A stretch of 64,000 bases of DNA from Megalobrama amblycephala (taxonomy: Eukaryota; Chordata; Actinopteri; Cypriniformes; Xenocyprididae). The stretch covers positions 10,516,882-10,580,881 of the forward strand of contig NC_063066.1 of NCBI RefSeq assembly GCF_018812025.1. Reading direction: 5' to 3'. Below, piece after piece: positions 11,286-23,200 of the stretch (position 1 is the first letter of the stretch; the number at the start of each line of letters is the position of its first letter). The notes below the pieces were generated by a model. The model saw nothing but the letters and a program-made list of their open reading frames with translations. It searched no databases and was not told where the DNA came from. The position numbers and the translations under genes were made by a program.

Positions 11286-14200
11286 GTAAGTACGGAGCGT
11301 GACGGCTGTTGCCTCCCTGTGTTTATCTTTTTCTCTCTGCTGTTAGCCTTGGGCTTGGGGACGGGAATGGGCAGCTGTAGTTGATCAGTTACCCAGCGTG
11401 GTTAGCCTTCTGGGGCTGGGGAGAGGAGGGAAACGGCACCTGGCTGCGCGCTGTACTGCACTGCAGAGGTTTGGCTTGTTATTGTGCCCATTTAATGAAG
11501 TTAATTGTGCCATTGGTGGATTATTTGCCGACTTTACTATGACATATGTAGGAAAATAACTGCGATGATGATGATGATGATGATGATTCTTCCTGGTGTC
11601 ATGTAACGCTTGGCTTTCTAGGATTATGTACTCCTGGATGTCGTAAATGTAAGGTGTTTGTCTATACGATATTGTGGTGCATGGAATGAGGTGATAAAAA
11701 CAGCAGATGGTTGTATAATTTGGATTTCACAAGGAAAACGCTGATATGCTCTTGGCACTTGCGGTTCCCGTAGATGTTTAAAGGTGGATTTGATCCATGT
11801 CTTTTGGGCTGTGCCACATCATGGATGGATTCTCAGTCTCTCTGGGCTGAAGCTACATTGATCAGAGTTCTTGTGCTTAACCTCCATATGATTTATTCCG
11901 AAAACAATCTGCTATTGTGCTGTTATGTAATTCTTGCTCTAACACCATTTTATTTTTCATCTACCTCTACAATGAAACCTTTTATCAAAGATGTCACACA
12001 AGTCTCCAAGCTGTGAGCTCGAGTCAGGTGACCGGTGGCCACCCTGCAGATGTGATGCAGGTAACAGGCTTGTGTTAAAAACAACTGTGGCCCTTGTGTA
12101 AACGCTCACATTTCTCTAAAGTCCAACTGCTGGGAAGCATGTGTGCATGTCGAATGGCTACTTGGCGTATCAAACGGCCCCTTACGCCCTGCGTTTCCAC
12201 GCACGTTTGTTACAGAGACGCTGCTATTTTGGTCTCCGCACGAGTAAATGGGAAGCAATTACCTTGCATTACGATCAGTGTCGTTTTTCACTCTCCCTGC
12301 GTGTGTGTGGAGCCTGATCCTGATCCTCGGAAGGACAGGCTACTAACGCGTGATCCGGGTCAGGCTGCCTGCTTGTCGCTATTAGTAGTATTATCTCCAT
12401 CATGAGATGGGGGTGAGGGAGCCGCGGGGAGCCGGAGCTGCGCGCTGTCGCGGGAAGGTGTTGGAAGCGACTCGGTGTGTAGGCAGCGGGTGTGAAGCCT
12501 TTCATCTTCAGACAAACGCTTTTCCAGTACACTGGGAGTTTGCTGGAAATTGCCATCCGTCTCAACCGTACAACGGGGGTGATCTGCGCACTGCTTTCTC
12601 GGAGGTTGAAAGAGGGTGGGGACGCAGAGAAGTCATGGTGCAACAGGCGACAGCGGCTTCGCTACCGCAGGCATTGAGTGTCACCCAGCAGAACGGCTGC
12701 GGCCCTGCTAATCTCGCCTGCGCATACCTCAATCTGCTCGTCTTGTAATGGGCTTCCCCTAAAGAATGGGCAAATCTTGAGCGCATTGAGCCATTCATAA
12801 TTCATCCTGAAAGCAATCTGTCTTCCACTCTCAAGTCTGGTATGTAAACACTTCATATTGTGGAAACAGTTCAGGCACTCTGGGTTGTCAGTCCGAGTCC
12901 GGTATCGACGCCTCATCTTTCAAAGTCACGGAAGCGCGGGATGAATCCTTTCAAAAATACAGTCTCGAAAGCAAACACGCACACACATACACGCACAGAA
13001 GTCCTGAGATGGTGTAATTTTAGCTGCTTGGTTTGTCCTCTTCGTCCAGGTGAGGTTGTGGAGATCAGATCTCGGGCATTATCTGTTTGAAATCAGCTCT
13101 TTGGAAAAGGGCGATTTCATGCGAGCTGTCAACAACGCTATTAAACTTTGAAGTAGCGTTGGAGATCTTGCGTGGGCTTGTCGCTCACTGTGCATCCTGG
13201 GTCGGCGTGAAACCCTTGCAAAACAAATATTAGGCTCATTAGGAAATCTTCAGCCACACAATGTTTCTTTTTAGAAGAAACAGGGGGAAAGAGCAGGATA
13301 TTTTGTGAAATAACACCAGTGGCCCTGTGCTAAAAGCATGCAGGAAGCATTAAATCATAATTCCAAGAGTTCACTTAATGTGAAGAAGGTGTTTGCGGTT
13401 TCGCACTTGATTATAGGGGCCATGGAGAGAATACAAACAGGCAAACTTTTCCAGATGTCCAGCGATAACATGATAATAGTGTCAGAGCAGCATGAGGGAG
13501 ATGAGCACAACATAAAGGTCATCACAGGATTATGGAGAATCATTCAGCGGTGCTTTGAGGCATAATGGTTTTTTGGCCAAGTTCCTCTCTCTTTCATAAG
13601 CATGCGTGCACATACGTGCACATGCTCACACACACATACAGAGGGTCAGTGACTCAGATCTATTTTATGAGTAACCTGGATATCCTCTATGGTCTCACTG
13701 TAATGACTGCAGTGTGATTTGTCAGAGATAAGCAAACAAACTCTAAAGAAGAGTTTAACCTGATATACCAGTATGAAAATATGAAATACTGTCATCATTT
13801 ACTCACCCTCCAGTCATTCCCAACTCATTTGACTTTCTTCTGAGTCTGACTACAAATGAAAATGTAAGGTAGGCTGTTGACGCTGCTTTTTTTCCCATGC
13901 AATGAAAGTGACAAGGCTGTCAAAAATGAACACAAAACTCCATAAAATTATCATAATGTTAATTCATATGATTTGTATACTGCATATTAAGTGTTCTGAA
14001 GCCATTATATATCTTAGTATAAAAAAAAGACAACATTTTATTTGTTATTCATACAAATTCTTTTGTGCAATTGGAATATGTGCATATATATGTGCAAATG
14101 CACCGTGTTTACATATGTACAAACATGAATGAGCTATGGTGGAAATTAAATTTCATTTGATATGGTATATGATTTTACTTTTTTGGCAAATGCTTTTTGT

Positions 14201-17200
14201 TTTTGGAGCTTAGAGCAAAGGAAAAGAGCAGCGTGAACACTTCTTCTTTTGAAGCATTCGTGTAGCTCAAACAGTTGAGTATGATGCTACCAATGCCAAT
14301 GTCATGGGTTTGATTCCCAGGGAATGCATGAACTGATATAAAGTTTACCTTGATTGAAATGTAAAAAGTTCTGGATAAATGTTAAAATGAAGCGTTTCAC
14401 GAAAGAAAGAAAATCAAAAAAGATTGGAATGGCATGAAGGTGACCTATTCCCTGAACAATTACTACTTTATATTAATGTACATACTGATATTTTTTACAT
14501 ACATAATACCCATTCAAACAGATCAAGCACAGGGTCATTTGCATTCTCTGCCAACTTGTTGCACCATTTTATAAATACTTCATAAATATCTGCTCGGAGC
14601 TGTGGAAGTGGTTGTTTTTCCGGCTACATGGCTTGGCAGAGCAGAACCAATAAAACAGTGCCCTTTATAAAACAGAGTACATTTTCCGAGCTCTATTATA
14701 ACTCATGTGGTAAAGACTCGGGGTAACCTTTGAGAAAAGCTCCCCAGTGGCAGTACAGTGGATGTCTTGACATATGTGATTGCTATAGGGCAGCATAACG
14801 CAATTTAGAGCACTTTGAATATATCAGATCACCTCCACCATCAGACTTAAACAGACATGGAGGAAAAATCCTGAAGGGTGCTCATGGAGGAGAAAGAAAA
14901 GAAAAAAGCTATTGTACAGCCTTCTGATGTGGTGAGGAACACAGCCGCTAAAATATTAAAAGGTCTTTAAAACTTCACAGCTGGTGGTCTTCCCGAATTT
15001 GCAGGTGGACAAATGCGGGGAATATAAAGGGCCCGGTGCCAAAATTGCTTCAAATGGATGCTTGCTCACTGCACTCTCTCAGAATCACACTTCTGCATCT
15101 GGCTAGCTACATGCCTCCAGTACCCACAAGCAAGCTGACAAACCATTAGCCAGGCCCCTTCCTCTAAACATCAGAAACCATATCCCCTCAACACCCCCAA
15201 AATCTCCCTCTCTTTCCCCAACTTTTTAATTAAAGCCAGATATACCGAACGCCTCGCTGCGTCCACAGGGGCCCGATATTAACCTGATTTATAGCTCCCT
15301 TTTCAAATATTAAGCATTACGTTTATTGTCGTTGCTGATCAGATACGATCAGAGTGGACATTTTTATGAACAGCAAGGCAAAATGCTGTATAAATATTTC
15401 AAGCAGGGGAATAAATGTGCTTTAATTATTTTCATGCTCAATTTGAAGAGCAAGGAATGAAAAACACAATTGCACCACACAGGCTTGGTTTTGTTCGCAG
15501 TTAACGGCAGAAAAATAGCACATTGTTGTTTGTGCTTCTATCGTGAGCTTTCCCAGATTATTTCAGAAGTATATCACATCAAACCATTAGCCTGATTTAA
15601 GGCTTTTGCTGTGGGTACTTCATTAAATCTGTTCAGAAACAGAGCCGGGGTTCTGATTGCTCTGAGCAGTATAGATGTGAGAAACTGACTGGATTGTTTA
15701 TGAGAAGCGTTCAAGAGTTTTTGGAACACTTTACCAATTCCCCCACTGGGACTAACCATAATTCCAAGCCTGAAGGTACAAGATATGTGTTATGCCTTCA
15801 ATTTTATTGCACTAAATCTTATGCCGCCAATACAAACTCAAGCCTCAATGTTTTCTCTCATGTCTTTAATAGAAGGCGACGTGCATTAAATGTAGCACCT
15901 CTGTACATCTATTGCTTATGAAGCTTAAAAACAACTCTAATAAGTATATTGAATGTCATTCAATTTGTTGTAAAGACACTGCAGAGCTGATAGGAAATTG
16001 TTTTTAAAATGTCCAGAAGGAACAATTAAAAACTGAAAGATATTATGTGTCAAAGCAAATCTTATCATATCATTTCTCTCTCTTTCAGTATAGAACAAAT
16101 GAGGTATATGCATGATAGTTGACATCATGTCTTTTATCCCATAGGAAACAAAAAACATACTAGTGAAAAACATCATCTTGAATGAATAAGTCTTGTTTGT
16201 TAAACTAGCATACAGAAATTGGAACCGGATTCTGTAAATACATATACAATTCAGACAGAGAGTTTACTCAAAGATTGTGAAGCTTTACATTTAATCTTAT
16301 TCTGGTTAAACACTGTGGTTAATATACCAACATACATAAACAAAAAAGGTAAATGAACTGTCAGTAATTAAATACGGCCTGTAACATGACCCACAATGTT
16401 ACTGTGAGAACCAGGGCAAATTTTCTAAAACAAAAACACTCCATCACACAACACAAGCAGCCATTCACATCTGAGCTGTTAATCATACACCATCATTCCA
16501 TTCTCATCCATACGACACATATGTGTCTTTTCATGACTGATTGTTTAGTGTGATCTCAGCTGGAAATATCCCAGCATGCACCGGTTGACACTCCTTTCAG
16601 TAGCTAGGCACCGAGCCCAAAGCAGGAGAATTGAAGCTATACCATCACATGTCCACTTTAAAGACAGTATGCATGCAGGCTCACAGCTGACAGCACAATA
16701 GTAAGGGGTGGATGTGGTTCATTACCGATTAGAAAGCCCTTGGAAATAGACTGCTAGAGCATCCCGTCGCTAAAGAGCCAGCACTTTCTTGACGATTACC
16801 AACATGCTGAGTTTGAGCCCATCACTGCTGACGAGAATATTCAGGTCTCGATCGCCGTTGCTGCCCGCCTCGGAGGTAAATCCTCTTTGAGACGGCATGC
16901 TGTTTTGCCCTGGAAGCCAATTCAGAAGAAATCGCACTTAAGATGCTTTGCATGATCGGCTCTCTTGATTTTCTTGTACTTAAAGGTCCAACCTGCAGTA
17001 ACCTCTACCCAATGATTCACCCCTACCAGTCTGAAGTGCTGGTGCAAGAACTTAAGCAAGTCTTAATCAGCCTTCTCCCCTTTTTTTTTTTTTTTTTTTT
17101 CATCTTTTCTCTTTCTCTCAACACATCATTAGCAGTCAAGGCAGCAGCCGTAGCGCTTTGAACCTGCAGCTCTCTGATCATTCGGAACCGGGCCATTTCT

Positions 17201-20200
17201 AACCACATTATTATAGCTTAGCGCTAATTTGGGTCATGTGTAGTTTGCTTGCAAGGCTGCACACCATCTGAGGGTGTCAGAAACGATCAGAAAAAAAGAG
17301 TGGTGACGAGAAGCTTCAGCCACTTTTATCAGAGCGCTGCTCTTATTTTCAGTAATGGAGCTCAAAGTGGAGGTGTGGGAAAGTCTGTGAACTTTTCGTG
17401 CGATTTTGTTCCTCAGCGGAGTTGCAGAACACAATGCACGCCTTCATTTTCTCCTGCAAGCCGCGTGCTATCACAGCAGCACAATGCTGAATATCAAACA
17501 GCCCCCGTTGTGATGAAATACAACGACCGGCCTGACGGAAAGGGAAAGGGTTAAGCAATCTTACTGTCTACCTCCACCTAATAATGGACCAGTGCTGAAA
17601 TTTGTAAACTGGGAAACCTGATCCATTCCAGCTGACAATGTCATTCTCTTGCTCCTCAGTGAGTGCCTTTCACAGCGGCTGCCATGGAAACGTGGTTTGA
17701 GAGCACGTTAGAGACTGGTACCAGTTTATGCCAAGGCCCTGCACTACTGGTAGGCATGCGATAAGCAGCGTCGCAACTCCAGGCTTCAAAAGGCCAGGCT
17801 GCTGATTTCAGATGCCGCTCGGGGAGTCTTACTGGCTTCTTTAACATCATTTCCATATCAGAGTAGTATATTTAGGGACATAATAGCACACTGTTAGGAA
17901 ATTTAGTGTAACAGGGTCTTATTTATGAGCTAGGCAAGTGATTCATACTGGGGTTTCATGCTAATTAATGTGTCTCATTCTAGGCATAATGCTCATGATC
18001 AAGTGTGACTAGCTAAAGGATAGTCTTAGCGGGCATCAAATTGGCACGCCTGCGTGTGTGGCGGAGAAAAAAGCAGCTAAGTGTGGAGCTTTCTCTCTCT
18101 TATTTCATTGAATGAATGTCCTCTGAGACACTGGGGATCACGCCTCTGACGTCACACACCGTCAGCTATGGTTACACCCCCATGGGACTCCACGCCTCTT
18201 CTCGCACATATGCAAGGCAAAACAAAGCACTGACAGTCACGCACATGCACATTCATTCACAAAATGCTTTTGGAAATTATTTGGCCTCACACACAGCAGA
18301 AACGCTGCACCTTTCTGTGTGAAATTTCATACATAAGCTAAAATGATTAATATACAACCGAGCATCAGTGAGTGTGTCTACGTGTACATCAAAATCATGA
18401 GAACTATTATAAAAAAACAACAACAGATAATAGAAGAAAAACTTAAAATCATCTTTTTTTCTCTCTCTCTGTTTTGAGGTTGAAACAAACAGATATGCAT
18501 ACAAGATGTGCATGCATTGAGGATGCCACCAGGACACAGAACAGAGAGGCTAATTGGGAAAAAAAAAATCTGACCAGCCTGATTTCATTAGTATTTGTAC
18601 ATCATTTTTGCACATATATTTTTGTATGTTTAGCCATTTCTGTAACAAAACTACACTTTAAAACCAAACTATAAATCAGTTCATTCATGACCTTACACAC
18701 TTATTAAAGTGCACAACATTTTTGGATTAAAATATCTAAAAACTACTAGAACAATGTTATATATTTTGTTGATTTGTGTACTTACATTATCTCAAATGTT
18801 TCCAAGAATGTTTAAATCCACAGAAATAAGCAATTTTAACCAGGACACGGACCGTGTTTGTGCGTCGCCTATCAATGACATCATACCCACGTTACCCTCC
18901 ATTTCTGGTTTTATTTAGTAGAAACCATGGAAACATCAAAGATGCTTTAATATATTATGTGTTTTATTAGACAGGTGAGCAACTGTTTTTGATGGATATA
19001 TTCATCTACGTATAACTAATCATGATATATAGCTCAACACAGTAAGTCTTATTGTTTAAATCCCGTTTTCTTGATTTACAGTGAGTACCATGTTTTACCA
19101 TGCCTAATATCGATCTAGCTTACTGCAGTGTGCATTAAGTGTCTCATAGCACCCGCCGAGCGAACGCACAGAGTAGCACTATAGCAACTTTCAACACACA
19201 AATGTATCTAATATGATAAAACAGCGCTGTTTTACCCCACATACGCCTGACCTGAAGAAGCGGAAGCGGTGACTGCGCGTGTCGTGTATCGCACTCTGCC
19301 CTGCTCTGCTTCATACTACAGTAATGTTAATAATCTCATCCATGAACATGATTTCTGCCCGAGTCCCGTAGACGTGAAGACAACACCTCCCATGATTCCG
19401 CGAAATCAAGGCGTCATCAAGCTACACCTCTAGAATAACCTCTAGCGGCGCTTATTTACATATTGTGGCTTTAAGTGTAAGATGCATGTAGGCGCACTCA
19501 ACAGCATCTAAAGGCCTGTACATTTTTTACATTTTAATTACATAAACAGGATCTGTTTAGACATGCTGTAATTCTTAAGATAGAGCCACACAGAAAACCT
19601 CATTAGCTTCAGGCTGCAATTAAAAACAAAAGATAAGAAAATACACAAACCTCCATAACAATTTGTGTCACCTTTGACTTATGATGTGGCTGCGTTGCTG
19701 GTATCCATTATGCATGTTTGTGGAGACGCCCTTACAAGAGCTGTTATGACTGCAGTCTCAAGCTGTGGAGAGAGCGAGAGGCTGGATGTCAGACAAACAC
19801 CTAGGCACGATCCTCTCATCATGTCTACCGCTGCACCCCTGTCTCTACAATAAATAGATGGGTATGTCAAGCAGAATATTCTGTAAACAATGACAAATAA
19901 ATCAATACTCCTTCATAACGTTGCACAAACAAACTAACCAAGCAAGACGATTTTGATTTGCATAGACAGAGCAATTATATTACACATTGATTGGTCGTTG
20001 AATCTGATTGATTTAAGATGGGTGGTGGTGGAGGTGCTAGAAGGGCAAATGTATAAGCAGAGATAATGCATGTAGTACAACCAGCCATAAATAAGCGTTG
20101 CCCTCTCCTCACCTGGTTCTGCTTTGCGTGTAAGTAGATCTAATCTTTCACTTCCTGGAGTAGTGAGTAAAAGATTAGATCCATCTGGTGCCCCAAGCTT

Positions 20201-23200
20201 AAAGGTCTTCAGACTAGCCTAAACTTTATATCTATTGGAAGTCACGGCTCTTTATTTTTCATGTTGTGTGTTTGTACAGGGAGTGTATTGTAAATTTAGG
20301 CCAGTCAAAGAAATTCGGTAAACCATTCATCAGATTGTGCTCAGCCCTTTATAAACGTTGCCTACCCTGGGCCTCTCTCTCCCTGTCAGGAAAGTGCTGG
20401 GTGATGGATAACTCTCTCGGCTAAAAGGCAGCCCTGGGATTTACAGGGACATACTATCAGACACAAGGTGTCCAGCGGAGGTGAGGCACGGCGAGGCAGT
20501 CGTGTTAAAAAGTCAACATAATGGATGAACCTAAGGAGTGTGGTACTAGAGGATGAGATGGCAACGATCTGGCTATTTATCATTAGCCTGGAGGAAAGCT
20601 GACCAATCTGGACACTTCCTGTCGAGCCACCATCTCTGTGGGAGCAAATTGTGGTGACTTCAGCATTTCAGTGTTGCCCGAATTCTCACTTTATTAAACT
20701 TAAATTGATCAAACGGCTCCCAAAGTCATGCTTAATGGGATAGTTCACTTAAAAAATGAGAAAAATTAAAATTTCAACATAGGCTCATTAAAAAAGTGCC
20801 TAAAGTTTGAAAAACATAATACAATTTTCTGCAGTTTCCAGCACTAGTGGCAGTAAAACAGCAACAACATTTATTCATTTTAACACAAATTATGATTATA
20901 AGGGCAGATTATTGATTAATAAAGAATTAAATTTTTGTGCGAGTTTCATTATACAATATATGATCGCAAAGCACTTTTAAAAAAGTGATAAAGCATTAAA
21001 GGGTTAGTTCACCCAAAAATTAAATTTCTTTCATTAATTACTCACCCTCATGTTGTTCCCGCAAGACCTTCATTCATCTTTGGAACACAAATTAAGATAT
21101 TTTTGATGAAATCTGAGATTTTTTTTTTTTATCTCCCATAGAAAGCAACGAAATTATCACATTCAAGGTCCAGAAAAGTAGTAAAGATATTGTTAAAATA
21201 GTCAGTGTGACTACAGTGGTTCAACCTTAATGTTATGAAGCGACAAGCATATTTTTTTTGCGCAAAAACAAAACAAAAATAACGACTTTATTCAACAATT
21301 TTTCCTCCTCCCTGTCAGTCTCCTACGCAGTTACCATGTAGCCACGTTGACTATTTTAACGATGTCTTTACTACTTTTCTCGACCTTGAATGTGGTAATT
21401 TCATTGCTTTCTATGGGAGATAAAAAAACACTCTCAGATTTCATCAAAAATATCCTAATTTGTGTTCTGAAGATAAAATGAAGGTCTTACGGGTGTGGAA
21501 CGACATGAGGGTGAGTAATTAAAAATTTCAAATTTTGGGTGAACTAATCCTTTAACCTTTTAGCACCAGACATTTCCAAACTGCCGTGATATGTACAATG
21601 AACATCAATGGGATCCAAATCAACACTGCACCACAATGACTTTCACTGTGTGGACAAAAAACAAACACTGAGACTCAGGCCTTCCTTGAGTACCGCAGAA
21701 AAAAAGTAAGTCATACAAATTTGGAATGACATGAGGATGAGTAAATGATTACAGAATTTTCATTTTTGTATGAGCTATCACTTTAAGGGTTTGACGTCTT
21801 TAGATAAGACTGCTGGTATCGTGAGAAGCATCTATTGCAATATTACATCCTGACTTGCTTGTCATTAGGTGGTGAACCTGGAAGATATTATGTTGGTGAG
21901 AAGGAGGCCCACTATCAGCGCCATCAAATCTAATGCAATAAGGGGGCTAGAGCGTTTTCATCCCTGAGTGGGTCTGGTAAACAAGCAGCAAGTTAGAGGA
22001 AGATCCCATCAGCATATGCCATCTATTATAGTATATCCACGGTTATTGCTCCTGTCACTTTGTATTCGCCACGAAGCGTGGAAAGATCCGACCCGCAGAG
22101 TAACACAAGGAGCTATGCAGATTGAGAAGAAGCCAAGAGTCGTAAAACAGACAATGGAGTGATTCTGAGTGCTTAAAATAGACCCCCCTCTTTATCAGTC
22201 CAATGCATTGAGTTAATTCATAAACGCTGTTCTTATCACAACCAGAGATTATTTTTAGCAGCATTCTTCTTATTTGCAGCCTGGGATGACAATTTTCGGA
22301 GAGATCTTCTCCCCTCAAAGCTAAACGGGCAGCAAATGCTGCCTGTCAGATGGTGATGGCAGGAAACATCTAAATTGTGTCATTATGGAGAGGTTTATGA
22401 CAGACGCTGATAGTAGAGCTGCGGTGATGTGCTGCGTTCAGCTCAGCCAGGTGTAATTACAGCCTCTTCTGCCTGCCTGGCTGAAAAACATTGTTTTTTT
22501 GGCCCCCTCAGAGACATTTCAAGACTATTTCTCACGCTGTGGTGAACAATATGTTGGGTTGAATGATTATGGTACTGAAAAAGCAAAAAGACTTTTTAAA
22601 GGACCAATCGGGTGGGGGACATTTCTGATCACATGGAGCCTTTTTACATGTTAAACCCCTCAGATTAGAAAGAAATGACTTGAATGCAGACAGAATGTGT
22701 AAACTTGCTTCATTCATTTCTGGAGAAAAAAAAAACAGGAGGTTAATGCTCGGATTAGCAGGTCTGGTGGATTTAGCGTGGTTTCTTTTTTTCATGAGAT
22801 GTTGAAATATGCAATGCAGTCTTTTTGTGGGGCAAATGAATTAGTCCACTGTTCGCCAAATTAGTCCGATGTGAATGTGTCAGCTAAAGGCGATTAGTTT
22901 GTAAATGTAATTTAAGTTGTCAGGAATTTAAAAATATAGTTTGGAGATATTTAACTCATTAGCAGACTTACAGGCAACGTGTTTGGCCTCACGTCGTCCA
23001 GTCACTACATGTACTACCCGTCAAAGATTTAAGTCTTTTTCAAGGCTTCGAAACTGTATGATTACCAACTCAAATCATATGCTGTTAGCTGCTTGAAGCT
23101 CTCCATGAATAAAAACAAAAAACAGACTGTCATGAAGAGCAGAAAAATAATAATAGTGAAAAAATACATTCCAGTCAGAGCATATCTGTTTTTCCATGTT

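Noticed and set aside
12094..12916. Overlapping open frames in apln intron 1
   Set aside because: They overlap on both strands in GC-rich DNA, lack splice-bounded structure and show no known motif.
14261..14320. tRNA gene
   Set aside because: A and B boxes are present, but no cloverleaf or acceptor stem can be formed and a SINE-type tail follows.
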